Position numbers and translations under genes: made by a program. Shown here in pieces: positions 17,397 to 27,795 of a stretch of 64,000 bases of DNA. Origin of the DNA: Actinomadura luteofluorescens (GTDB lineage Bacteria; Actinomycetota; Actinomycetes; Streptosporangiales; Streptosporangiaceae); the NCBI RefSeq assembly GCF_013409365.1, contig NZ_JACCBA010000001.1:7688001-7752000 (forward strand). The letters are read 5' to 3'. The notes below the pieces were generated by a model. The model did no database searches. It was given only the letters and a program-made list of their open reading frames with translations, and had not been told where the DNA came from. Positions within the stretch are counted from its first letter, which is position 1. Every line of letters begins with the position of its first letter.

Positions 17397-19591
17397 GCAG
17401 GCCTCTCCCATCCGAGGATCCGCAGGGCCGTGGCGGTGGCCGGCGCCGCCCGGGCCTCGTCGACGTCGTCCTCCAGGGGCCGGGCCCGCCCGGCGGGGGC
17501 GCGGTCGCGGCGGCGGAGCCGCTCGCCGATGGCGCGGCGCTCGGCGGCGGGGTAGGCGCCGAACGTCCGGCGCAGCAGGGGCAGGACGTCGGTGAACGAG
17601 TCGGCGGGCAGTCCGGCGATCCACCCGTCGACGAGCCGCAGGAGCGCCTCGTCGTGCATGAGCAGCAGGCCGCCGCCCGCGAGGAAGCCCTCGACCCAGG
17701 CGGCGGCGCGGTCGGGCGCCTCCCCGACGGACACGGCGCGCGCCATCCGGTCGGGGACGTCGTGCAGCCGCCCGGCGTCGAGCAGAAGGCGGGTGAGGCG
17801 GCCCTCGATGAGGCCGTGCAGGGAGCCGGGGCGGCCGAGCAGGCCCTCCAGGGTGCGGCGCCAGCGCTCGATGTGGCCCTCGTCGTCGAGCAGGGCCAGG
17901 GCGCCGTGGACGGCGTCGACGTGCCCGAGGAACTCGCGGGCGGCGTCGTCGTCCAGCCCGGTGATCGCGGGCGGGAGCCCGACGCAGACGCGGACGACGA
18001 GGCCGTCGACCACCGCGGCGAGCGGGCCGGTGGAGGTGCCGCGGACGTCGCCGTAGCGCAGCGCGCGGACCAGCGCAGGCATGGCCGCCATCAGGTGCGC
18101 GACGTCGGCGTCGACCGCGGCGCGGTCGGCGAGCGCGCGCATGACCGCGGGGAGCGCCTCGCCGAGGTCGGCGAGCAGGCAGCGCTCGGCCACGGCGGTG
18201 AGGTCGGCGAGGGCCGTGGCGCTCTCGGCCGCCTCCCGCGCGCGGGCGGTGCTCGCGCCGCGCACGGTGGTGCCCCACGCGCTCGCCTCGATCAGCTCCA
18301 CGTCGAACTCGGGCCGCCAGAGCAGCGTCCACGTCTCGCGGAACGTGCCCTTGGAGCGGCTCTCCGATGGGACGCCCCAGTGCACGTCCAGCATGCGGAG
18401 CCGGTGCAGCAGGCGGCTGCGCTCCAGGTCGGTGGGCTTGCGCAGGTCGAGGTCCTGCTCCTTCTCGAGCGCGGACGGCCTGAGCCTGAGCCGCCGCTGC
18501 TCGGCCTGCAGGTCGCGCTGCAGCGGCACCATCGGGGTCCGCTCCGGGACGGCGCCGAGCCGCTCGCCGACGACCATCCGGTCCTGGATGAGCCGGACGG
18601 GCAGGTCGGCGCCCTCGCACAGCACGGCCCGCGTCGCCTCGGTGACCTCGTCCAGCCCGGCGAGGGGGCGCCCGCGCAGCGCGGCCAGGGCTTCGGCGAG
18701 CCGGACGGCCTCGATCACATGCGCGGAGGAGACGTGCAGGTCCTCCTCGCGCAGGACGCGGGCGGCGGCGGTCAGCCACCGCTCGATCGGGCGGTCGCGG
18801 GCCGCGAACAGGTGGTGGTACCAGCCGGGGGAGCGCACGCCGGCGCCGTACCCGGACCGCCCGGCGAGCCGCCCGTGCGTCCACGGCACCCACGTCATCG
18901 CGACCTTGGTCTTCGGCAGGCCGCGCAGCGTCTGGTCGTCGCGGCTCGCCGGGACCTTGGCGCGCAGCGCCGGGACGTGCCACGCCCCGCAGACCACGGC
19001 GACCCGCTCGTGGCCCTCCTTGAGCGCGCGGCGGACCGTCCGGCGCATGTGGGCCTCGCGCCGCTCCTCCCTCGGGGCCGGTTCGAGCTCGCCGCGCAGC
19101 TCCGCCATGGCCTCGGCGATGGCGGGGAACGGGGACGGGCCGCCGTGGCGGTGCTCGACCACGTCGTCCCACCACCGCTCGGCGTCGTCGTACCCGGCGG
19201 CCTTCGCCAGCCAGCCGAGCGGGTCGAGCCTGATCCCCTCCTCGGGCGGCTCCTCCTCGGCGGGCGCGAGCTGGTTCGCGGCGGGAAGGTCGCAGAACCG
19301 GACGGGCACGCCCGCCGACAGCGCGTACCTGACCGCCTGCCATTCCGGACTGAACTCGGCGAACGGCCAGAACGCGGCCCTGCGGTCGCCGTCGGCGGGC
19401 GCGGCGGAGTAGGCGAGCAGCGCGACCGGCGGCACCATCGCCGGATCGCCGGCCAGCTCCACGATCGCGTCGGCCTCGGGCGGCCCCTCGACCAGCACCG
19501 CGTCCGGCTTGAAGTCCTCCAGCGCACCCCGCAGCGCGCGGGCCGACCCCGGCCCGTGGTGCCGGATGCCGAAGACTTCGACCTGGCTCAA
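17393..19591 (-). CDS. DUF5682 family protein (YehM-like)
   Basis: The 732-residue protein begins EVFGIRHHGPGSARALR, a DUF5682 signature. The N-terminal half also resembles ChaN/TraB-like folds (DAVLVEGPPEAD; HERVAVVCGAWHVPAL), and the C-terminal half is helical. Its activity is unknown; it is the usual companion of YehL-type MoxR ATPases. I chose a TTG start at 19591: GGGAGGTC lies just upstream and the codon overlaps the ATPase stop (TTGA), matching the coupling seen throughout the operon. Confidence 0.85.
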   Translation of the reverse strand: MSQVEVFGIRHHGPGSARALRGALEDFKPDAVLVEGPPEADAIVELAGDPAMVPPVALLAYSAAPADGDRRAAFWPFAEFSPEWQAVRYALSAGVPVRFCDLPAANQLAPAEEEPPEEGIRLDPLGWLAKAAGYDDAERWWDDVVEHRHGGPSPFPAIAEAMAELRGELEPAPREERREAHMRRTVRRALKEGHERVAVVCGAWHVPALRAKVPASRDDQTLRGLPKTKVAMTWVPWTHGRLAGRSGYGAGVRSPGWYHHLFAARDRPIERWLTAAARVLREEDLHVSSAHVIEAVRLAEALAALRGRPLAGLDEVTEATRAVLCEGADLPVRLIQDRMVVGERLGAVPERTPMVPLQRDLQAEQRRLRLRPSALEKEQDLDLRKPTDLERSRLLHRLRMLDVHWGVPSESRSKGTFRETWTLLWRPEFDVELIEASAWGTTVRGASTARAREAAESATALADLTAVAERCLLADLGEALPAVMRALADRAAVDADVAHLMAAMPALVRALRYGDVRGTSTGPLAAVVDGLVVRVCVGLPPAITGLDDDAAREFLGHVDAVHGALALLDDEGHIERWRRTLEGLLGRPGSLHGLIEGRLTRLLLDAGRLHDVPDRMARAVSVGEAPDRAAAWVEGFLAGGGLLLMHDEALLRLVDGWIAGLPADSFTDVLPLLRRTFGAYPAAERRAIGERLRRRDRAPAGRARPLEDDVDEARAAPATATALRILGWERPA

Positions 19592-20721
19592 GAGACCTCC
19601 CGGCAGGCGCGGTAGAAGTCCCGCCACTCGGTGCGGTCGCGGACGACCGCCTCCAGGTACTCCTGCCACACGACGCGGTCCGACACCGGGTCCTGGACGA
19701 CGGCGCCGACGATCCCGCCCGCCACGTCGGCGGCGCGCAGCACCCCGTCGCCGAAGTGCGCGGCCAGGGCCAGCCCGCTGGTGATCACCGAGATGGCCTC
19801 GGCGGTGCTGAGGGTCCCGCTGGGCGACTTCAGCTTGGTGCGCCCGTCGGCGGTGGCCCCGGACCGCAGCTCCCGGAACACCGTGACGACGCGCCGGATC
19901 TCCTCCAGGCCGGCCGGGCTCTCGGGCAGCTCCAGCCCGGCGCCGATCTGGTCGACGCGGCGCGCGACGATCGCGACCTCGTCCTCGGCGGACTCCGGCA
20001 GCGGCAGCACGACCGTGTTGAACCGGCGGCGCAGCGCGCTGGACAGCTCGTTCACGCCCCGGTCGCGGTCGTTGGCGGTCGCGATGACCGTGAAGCCCTT
20101 GCGCGCCTGCACCTCGGTGTTCAGCTCGGGCACGGGCAGCGTCTTCTCCGACAGGACGGTGATGAGGGCGTCCTGGACGTCGGAGGGCATCCGGGTCAGC
20201 TCCTCGATGCGGGCGACGGCGCCGCGCCGCATCGCGCGCATCAGCGGGCTCTCCACCAGCGCCCGCTCCGAGGGGCCCTCGGCGAGCAGCCGCGCGTAGT
20301 TCCAGCCGTAGCGGATCGCCTCCTCCGCCGTGCCCGCCGTGCCCTGCACGAGCAGCGTGGAGTCGCCGCTGATCGCGGCGGCGAGGTGCTCCGACACCCA
20401 GGTCTTCGCCGTGCCGGGGACGCCGAGGAGCAGCAGCGCCCGGTCGGTCGCGAGCGTCGCCACCGCGACCTCCATCAGCCGGCGCGGCCCCACGTACTTC
20501 GGGCTGATCGCCGTGCCGTCCGGCAGTTCCCCGCCGAGCAGGTACGTGGTGACCGCCCAGGGCGACAGGCGCCAGCCGGGCGGGCGGGGCCGGTCGTCGT
20601 GCTCGGCCAGCCGCGCCAGCTCGCCGGCGTGCTCCTGCTCGGCGTGCGGCCGCAGCACGGCGCCCGCGGTCGGCGCGGGGGAGCCGTTGTCGAGGCCCCC
20701 CGGGCGTGCCTGTTCGGTCAC
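19588..20721 (-). CDS. MoxR-like AAA+ ATPase (YehL type)
   Basis: This 377-residue AAA+ protein has Walker A GVPGTAKT at 100-107, a Walker B-like VARIEEL near 169-175 (Glu-Glu in place of the usual Asp-Glu), and a sensor-1 Asn in VIATANDRDRG. The arginine-finger region ELSSALRRRFN is intact. It fits the YehL branch of the MoxR family, chaperone-like ATPases that work with VWA partners. GTG 20721 overlaps the DUF5691 stop (GTGA). It is the probable motor of the five-gene operon. Confidence 0.88.
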   Translation of the reverse strand: MTEQARPGGLDNGSPAPTAGAVLRPHAEQEHAGELARLAEHDDRPRPPGWRLSPWAVTTYLLGGELPDGTAISPKYVGPRRLMEVAVATLATDRALLLLGVPGTAKTWVSEHLAAAISGDSTLLVQGTAGTAEEAIRYGWNYARLLAEGPSERALVESPLMRAMRRGAVARIEELTRMPSDVQDALITVLSEKTLPVPELNTEVQARKGFTVIATANDRDRGVNELSSALRRRFNTVVLPLPESAEDEVAIVARRVDQIGAGLELPESPAGLEEIRRVVTVFRELRSGATADGRTKLKSPSGTLSTAEAISVITSGLALAAHFGDGVLRAADVAGGIVGAVVQDPVSDRVVWQEYLEAVVRDRTEWRDFYRACREVS

Positions 20722-22238
20722 TGGTCAAGCTCCTTCAGCATCTCGTCGCGGAAGCGCAGGGTCGCGATCAGATCGGTGACGGCCCGCGGGGCGGCCGGCC
20801 CGAGGGCCGCCAGGCGGGCCGCGGCGCCAGGGTCGAGCCGCTGGTCGGCGAGGCGGCACAGCTGCGTGATCAGGTGCTCGTCGCGGCGGGTGGGGCTTTC
20901 GGCGGACGCGCTGAGCGTCCCGACCACCGCCTCCGCGAGCGGCCCGGCCCACGGGCCGGGCACCCGTTCCAGGACCCGCAGCAGATCGGGCCGCCCCTCC
21001 ACCCAGCGGATCAGGTCGGCCGCCGCCGGGTCGCGCTCCGGGCCGGGCAGGACCGACAGCAGGTCGGCGAGGGCCTCCGGCTCGTCCACCATGACGCCGC
21101 CCCGGAGCAGCGCCCGCGCCCATGCGGTGTCGCGCTGGCCGAGGGCCGCGCGGGCCCAGCCGATGTGGACGTCGCGGCCCTCGGAGTCGGAGACGGGCAG
21201 GCACACGATCTCGACGGGCGGCAGCCCGAACAGCTCCGTCCAGGTGGACAGCGGGGTGCGGGCCAGGATCTCGCGCAGCCACGCGGCCCGCGTCCCCACC
21301 GGCGCGCCCCCGCCGCGCGGCGCGAACGACCCGGTCGGATGGAACGGGACGCCGTCGCGCGCCATGTCCTCGTCGTGGGCGCGGGGCGGCTCCACCCGGA
21401 TCCACGTCTGCCTGCGGCCCCGGACCGTGCGCTCCTCCGTCGACAGGCAGGCCCGGGCACGCGCCGCCATGCGCTCCCCGTACGCCGAGCCCGGCATGCG
21501 GGCCAGCAGGTCGGACGCGAGCTGCCGGACGTCCTTCCCCCGGTCGCCCAAGGCCGCTTCGAGGAATTCCTCGTCGTCCAGGGAGAGCCCGTGCGCGAAC
21601 GTGGCGACGAACGCCGCACGGTCGGGCGCCGGCTCCTTGGCCCAGGTCTCCTGGAGGAGTTCGCGCGCGCGCCGCGGCTCGGTCTCGCGCAGCATGGTCA
21701 GGTAGGCCACGCGCCGGTTGCGGGTGCCGGTCTCCCACACTTCGGGGCCGCCGCCGGGGTCGTCGCCCGAACCCACCAGGTAGGCCCAGTCGGTGTTCTG
21801 CAGGGCCAGCCACACGCCGCGCCGCCCGCACGCCCGAGCGATCGACGGCCGCAGCATCCGGTCGCTCCGCCCCCGCTCCAGCAGGTCGGGCAGCGACTGG
21901 GCGGGCACCCGCAGGCCACGGGCGGCCGCCGCGTCCAGCCATTCGGGCAGCACCCGGATCTGCTCGCCGCCGAGGATCCTTCGCAGCCGGGCCGCCGCCG
22001 CCCTCGCGACCGCCGGGACGTCCTCCACCGGGGCCAGCGCCACCGGCTCGGCGGGCGTGCCCGGCGGGACCTGCCCCGCCCGCCGCCGGACGGCCAGCAG
22101 CGCCGCCTGGTCGAGCAGCCGCCCCGCCTTGTCGCCGTCACCGTCCCCGTCGCCGCCGGGCGCCTCCGCCAGGACGGGCGGGTCGCGGCGCTCGGTGCCG
22201 AGCAGCGCGGCGGTGACGTGCTCGTCCCACGTCGTCAC
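20718..22238 (-). CDS. DUF5691 family protein
   Basis: The 506-residue protein starts at a GTG overlapping the SWIM-gene stop (GTGA) with TTWDEHVTAALLGTERR, characteristic of DUF5691. It is rich in helical-repeat-like segments (RRARELLQETW, DEEFLEAALGDR, RQLASDLLARMPGSA) that resemble HEAT-type scaffolds. A short Gly-Asp run (GGDGDGDGD) lies near residue 30. No catalytic motif is visible. It probably serves as a scaffold or substrate adaptor for the downstream MoxR ATPase; this is inferred from gene order only. Confidence 0.82.
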   Translation of the reverse strand: MTTWDEHVTAALLGTERRDPPVLAEAPGGDGDGDGDKAGRLLDQAALLAVRRRAGQVPPGTPAEPVALAPVEDVPAVARAAAARLRRILGGEQIRVLPEWLDAAAARGLRVPAQSLPDLLERGRSDRMLRPSIARACGRRGVWLALQNTDWAYLVGSGDDPGGGPEVWETGTRNRRVAYLTMLRETEPRRARELLQETWAKEPAPDRAAFVATFAHGLSLDDEEFLEAALGDRGKDVRQLASDLLARMPGSAYGERMAARARACLSTEERTVRGRRQTWIRVEPPRAHDEDMARDGVPFHPTGSFAPRGGGAPVGTRAAWLREILARTPLSTWTELFGLPPVEIVCLPVSDSEGRDVHIGWARAALGQRDTAWARALLRGGVMVDEPEALADLLSVLPGPERDPAAADLIRWVEGRPDLLRVLERVPGPWAGPLAEAVVGTLSASAESPTRRDEHLITQLCRLADQRLDPGAAARLAALGPAAPRAVTDLIATLRFRDEMLKELDQ

Positions 22239-23555
22239 AGGATCACCGTCCCCTCGTCGTCGTGCCACGCGGCCAGCGGGCGCAGGCCGCGCGGGCGCCA
22301 CTCACCGGCCAGGGTGACCGGCCCGCCGCCCGACAGCGCGAGCAGCCGCCACGGATCGCCCATCCGGAGCGGCAGCGAGTCACCGGCGCCGTCGACGACG
22401 TGCAGGTCTCCTCCTTCGGTGCGCGCGACGCGGACGTCCTCCAGCGTCGCGGGCCAGCGGTCCAGCCACGGGTCGAGCGCGAGGGCCGCCGCGTGCTCGT
22501 CCAGGAAGCCCCGGACGGACGTCCCCGCGGGCGCGCCCCGCATGGGCGACCCGTACCGGTCGGCGACCAGGGCCCGCAGCGGCTGCCCTCCCGGGTAGAA
22601 GGCCAGCTCCGCATCGACCTGCGTACCCACGACGAGCGAGCCGTCCAGGGACGTGCCCGGCGCGGCGAAGGACAGCACGAGCGCGGGGCGCCCCGTCCGG
22701 TTCCCGCGGAGCCACACCCGCCGCGTGGTGAGAAGGTCTTGCGCGGTGTCGCGCGACCCCGTCACCGACCACAGGTCCCGGACGCGCTCCCCGCCGGACA
22801 GCACCTCCTCCTGCGGGACGGTGAACCCGACCCGGGAGCGGACGGTCTCGCGCAGCCCTTCGGGCAACTCCTCCTGCCGCTGGTAGGCCCGGACGAGCAG
22901 CCGCAGCAACGCGTACTCCTCCAGCAGCCGGCCCGGCCAGCCGGGCCGGCGCGGGATCGCGGCCAGGCCCCTGACCAGCCCCGCGAGCGCCCCCGCCTGC
23001 GCGTCGACGAGCCGCCGCGCCGCGTCGTCCCACAGCCGGTAGGGGGCCTTCTCCGCCTGCGCGAGCCCGTGCGCGACCTGGTCGCGGAGCCACTGGTCCA
23101 GCTCGGCGAGCCCGTCGTCGACCCGCCTGGCCCGCCGCTCCGCCGTCTTCGGATCACGGGTTCTAGCCGCCGATGAGGCCCGCCGCTCGGCCGCCCGGTC
23201 GGCCCGGCCCCCGCCGGTCCGCGACCCACTCGGCGACCCACCCCGGACGATTCCCCGCACCCCCCGGAGCGCCTTCGGCTTGTACGAGGCCGTCCGACCA
23301 GAGGAACAAGAGCGCCAGAGCGTGCTTGCACGGGAACTTGCGGCTCGGGCACGTGCACCGGAACGCCGGGCCCGTCAGGTCGGCGCACGTCCGGTAGGCG
23401 GACTTGCCGCTGCCCCGGCACTCGCCCCACACGGCCTCGTCGTCGCACCCCGTCGCCGCCCACTTGGCGGGCTTGGCGACGCCGCCCGCCGCCCTGGCGG
23501 ACGACGCGTCGGGCGCGAGCCCGAGCACCTGCTCACGAGACCACCGATCCGTCAC
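22235..23555 (-). pseudogene. SWIM zinc-finger protein (YehQ-like), split by a +1 frameshift
   Basis: The N-terminal frame (23555 to stop at 23163) contains the SWIM motif CTCPSRKFPCKH (Cys67, Cys69, Cys76, His78) followed by LALLFLWSDG and WVAEWVADRRG, then meets a TAG. The rest of the family-like sequence (ADRAAERRASSAAR through to the C terminus at 22235) continues in another frame. The switch falls at a run of five C on the plus strand (23208-23212). Removing one base gives an uninterrupted protein of about 440 residues. It is either a sequencing error or a recent mutation. This is the first gene of the operon; its stop overlaps the DUF5691 start. Confidence 0.8.
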
Positions 23556-23613
23556 ACCCCCGAAACTATCGGCGACCTCGGACAGTCGGCGGCATCGCGG
23601 CCCCGGTCCGGCG

Positions 23614-24375
23614 TCAGCCCACCCCGCCGAAGCCCGGCGGGGTCGGGAAGTCGGGCAGCGAGACGTCCGGGATGAGGAGCGCGCCGCCCGCCAGCAGGGC
23701 CACCAGGGCGGTGAGCGCGAACAGGCCCACCCAGGCGAGCCCGGGGACGCCGGTGAGGTGGTGGAGCTGGTCGGCGTCGGAGCTCGGCGCCATGTGCCGG
23801 GCCCGCATCCGCTGCAGCTCGATCACCGGGCGGGTGCCGGCCAGCAGCAGGAACCACGCGGCCAGGTAGGCGAACCCGGCCTGCACCGTGGCGCTGCCCA
23901 GCCACGACACCGCGAAGACGATCGCGCCCGTGACGATCACCGACAGCGCCCCGTAGGCGTTGCGGATCATGATGAGCATCGCGGCGAGCAGGGCCAGCGT
24001 GAACCACAGCATCAGCGTGATGCGGCCGTCCTCCAGCAGCAGCGCGAACAGCAGCCCGAGCAGCGGCGGCGTGACGTACCCCGCCAGCGCCGTGAAGATC
24101 ATGCCGGGGCCGTGCGGCTTGCCGCGCGACACGGTCACGCCCGAGGTGTCGGAGTGCAGCTTGATGCCGTCCAGCTTGCGGCCGAAGATCAGCGCGACCA
24201 GCGCGTGCCCGCCCTCGTGCGCGATCGTGACGGTGTTGCGCGCCATCCGCCAGGTCGGGCCGTGGACCACCGAGGCGAGCGCCACGAGGCCGACGAGGGC
24301 CACCAGCCACCATGGCGGATCCGGCTGCGTTCCGGTCACCCGGTGCCACAGGTCGGCGATGCTCACGTTTTCCAC
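23614..24375 (-). CDS. M50-family membrane metalloprotease
   Basis: The roughly 253-residue protein has six or so hydrophobic helices and the zinc motif HEGGH (about 53-57) at the end of an early helix, as in M50B-like site-2-type proteases. A long loop with LDGIKLHSDTSGVTVSRG follows. It probably cleaves membrane proteins in or near the bilayer; the substrate is unknown. I chose GTG 24375, 5 nt after GAGG; GTG 24381 and 24366 are alternatives. It stands alone between two MoxR-type operons. Confidence 0.82.
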   Translation of the reverse strand: MENVSIADLWHRVTGTQPDPPWWLVALVGLVALASVVHGPTWRMARNTVTIAHEGGHALVALIFGRKLDGIKLHSDTSGVTVSRGKPHGPGMIFTALAGYVTPPLLGLLFALLLEDGRITLMLWFTLALLAAMLIMIRNAYGALSVIVTGAIVFAVSWLGSATVQAGFAYLAAWFLLLAGTRPVIELQRMRARHMAPSSDADQLHHLTGVPGLAWVGLFALTALVALLAGGALLIPDVSLPDFPTPPGFGGVG

Positions 24376-24648
24376 GTCCACCTCGGAGTCGTCGTCGCGA
24401 TGCCCAACACTAGGACGTCCCGGATAACGTTCGCGTTCGGTTCTCTGGCAGACGGACGGGGCATGCCGCCTTCTGTCGCATATGTGATCAATGTCATAGC
24501 GAGTCACCCGTAACCCGCCGGACCGGCATCGATCCACCAGGCCGATCTCCGCAATCTCATTCCGGAGCGCCCCGTATAGCAGTTAAGGTGCCTTCGCGCC
24601 CCGGGCCAGCGGCCCCCGCTCCCGGCGCGCCGAGAGGGTGAGCGGGGA
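24376..24648. other. Divergent intergenic region, 273 bp
   Basis: This gap separates the M50 protease from the propeller/Fn3 gene and is clearly more AT-rich than its surroundings (for example GTCGCATATGTGATCAATGT near 24477). It should hold both promoters. A GTATAG-like -10 lies near 24576. I see no ORF or strong hairpin. Confidence 0.45.
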
Positions 24649-26798
24649 TTGAACGGGGACCGATCCTCCGCGCGGGCCAGCAGCCAGCGCGGTCTTTTCC
24701 GATTCTTCCGGCGTGACAGGCTGACCGGCCAGATCGCCGCCGGGCTGGTCGGCGTGCTCGCCGTGGGCGCGCTCGTCTACGGCGTGGGCACCGCCAGCGC
24801 GCGGTACCGGCTCTCGGACGTGGGGGCCTGGCTGAGCGCGAGCGGGAAGGGCCTGGTCGTGCACGCCAACGGGCTGGCGGGCAAGGTCGACGGCAAGGCC
24901 CCGGTGGTGCCGCAGATGCGCGGCCACCGCATCAAGGTCGTCCAGGACGGCGCGACGGTGCTGCTGGTCGACGAGGACTCCGGCGTCGTCAGCCGGATCG
25001 ACCCCTCCCAGCTCAAGATCACCAAGAGCCGGCAGGTCGGCGGGCCGGGCATGCAGGTGGTCTCCGGCGGCGGCGCCGCCTACACGGTCGACCTCGTCAA
25101 GGGCACGGTCCAGCAGATCGACCCGCTGACCCTGGCCCCGGTCGGCGCCCCCGCCACCCTCACCGCACCGCTCGGGCAGGCCGGGATCGACGCCGGCGGT
25201 GCGCTGTGGGTGCCCGTCCCGCAGACCGGCCAGGTGGTCCCGTTCACGTCCGGCCGCCAGGGCGAGCCCGTGGCGGCCGGGAAGGCCGGCGACCGCCTCG
25301 CGCTGACGATGGCCGCCGGAACGCCCGTGGTCATCGACAGCACGTCCGCGACGGCGCTGATCGTCCGCCCCGAGGGCACCCGGCGGATCAACCTGCCCGC
25401 GCCCGTCGCGCGGGCCGCGAACGGCGTCAAGGTCCCGGCGGTCGCCGACGGGCAGATCGTCCCGATGCTCGGCGAGGGCGGCGCCCTCTACCTGCTGGAC
25501 ACCGGCGTCGGACGGGTCGACTCGGTGGCCCTGCGCGTGCCCGGCCACGCCTTCGAGCCCCCGAACGTCCTCGGGCAGCGCGTCTACCTGCCCGACCGGA
25601 CGTCCGGCCGGCTGCTGGTCTTCAACACCGAACGCAACGCCTGGGAGCGGCCCGTCGCGGCCACCCGCCCCGGCGGCGCGATCGAGGTCCTCGTCCGCGA
25701 CCACATGCTGTGGGTGAACGACCCCGACGGCCCCACCGCCCTCGCCTTCGGCCCGGACGGCGGCGTCAAGCGCATCAAGAAGTACGAGGACAAGGTCCCC
25801 GGCGGAGCGCGGCGCCCGCTGCCCGTCCAGGCCAACCCGGGCGGCCAGGGCAACCGCAACGGCGGCGGCCGGGGCAACGGCGGCACCACCCCCGTCACGC
25901 CGCCGCCGTCCTCCAGGCCGCCGGTGAAGAAGGACCCCACCGCGCCCGATCCGCCCATGCCCGCCGCGTCCGGCGACAACGGCTCGATCAAGGTGCGGTT
26001 CACGGCGCCCGCGCAGCCGCAGGGCGTCTACCCGGTGACCCGGTTCGTCCTGCTCGGCCAGAACGGCAGGCCGGTCGCGGGCACGAGACCGGCGCAGTTC
26101 CCCGGGAACAGCCAGGGCGGGACGTTCAACGTCGGCGGCCTGACCTGCGACACGACCACCCACCTCTACAAGGTGGCCGCCGAGTACAAGGGGAAGGACG
26201 GCAAGCCCGCCTACAGCGAGTCCGGCGAGGTCGGCGCCACCGCCTGCACCGCCCCCGGCCCGCCGACCGGCCTCACAGCGACCCCCGTCAACCACGGAGC
26301 CGACCTCACCTGGGCCCCCTCGTCCGGCTTCGACGTCACCTACGAAATCACTTGGGACGGCGGATCGGCCTCGACCAAGGCCACCTCGCACCAGGTGCGG
26401 AACCTCGCCAACGCGAGGACGTACTCGCTGAGCGTGACCGCCCGCAACGGCGCGGGATCGTCCACGCCGGTGAGGGCGTCGGCGGATCTCAACCCGGACC
26501 CGCACGCCCAGTCCTATCCCGGCCACAACAACGACAACACCAACACGTACCTGCACAGCGGCCCGGGTACCGGCGCGCCGCGCAACGGCCAGTTCCCCAA
26601 GGGCTTCACGGGCCAGGTGACGGTGTACTGCCAGCAGAGATCCGACCTGGTCATCGACCAGAACAACCCCAGCCTCAGAAGCAACGTCTGGGACAAGATC
26701 CAGTACGACGGTCAGACGCGCTGGGTCAGCGACCTCTACGTGAACACCCCGGGCTCGAACTCGGGGACGTTCTCTTCGTCACTGTGGGAGTGCACCTG

Positions 26799-26799
<1 letters not shown>
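24649..26799 (+). CDS. Membrane-anchored propeller/fibronectin type III protein
   Basis: This 716-residue protein has a cytoplasmic tail (FFRRDRLTGQ), one membrane segment (about 28-50), then an extracellular region of propeller-like repeats (GATVLLVDEDSGVV; AYTVDLVKG; ALWVPV; GQRVYLPD). A Gly/Pro-rich linker (about 390-430) leads to two Fn3-like domains, and the C-terminal 90 residues (NTNTYLHSGPG to the end) resemble a bacterial SH3 fold. It starts at TTG 24649. Such proteins head MoxR/DUF58/transglutaminase-like operons in actinomycetes, and the MoxR ATG overlaps its stop. It is paralogous to the protein at 32975. Confidence 0.82.
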
Positions 26800-27794
<995 letters not shown>

Positions 27795-27795
27795 C

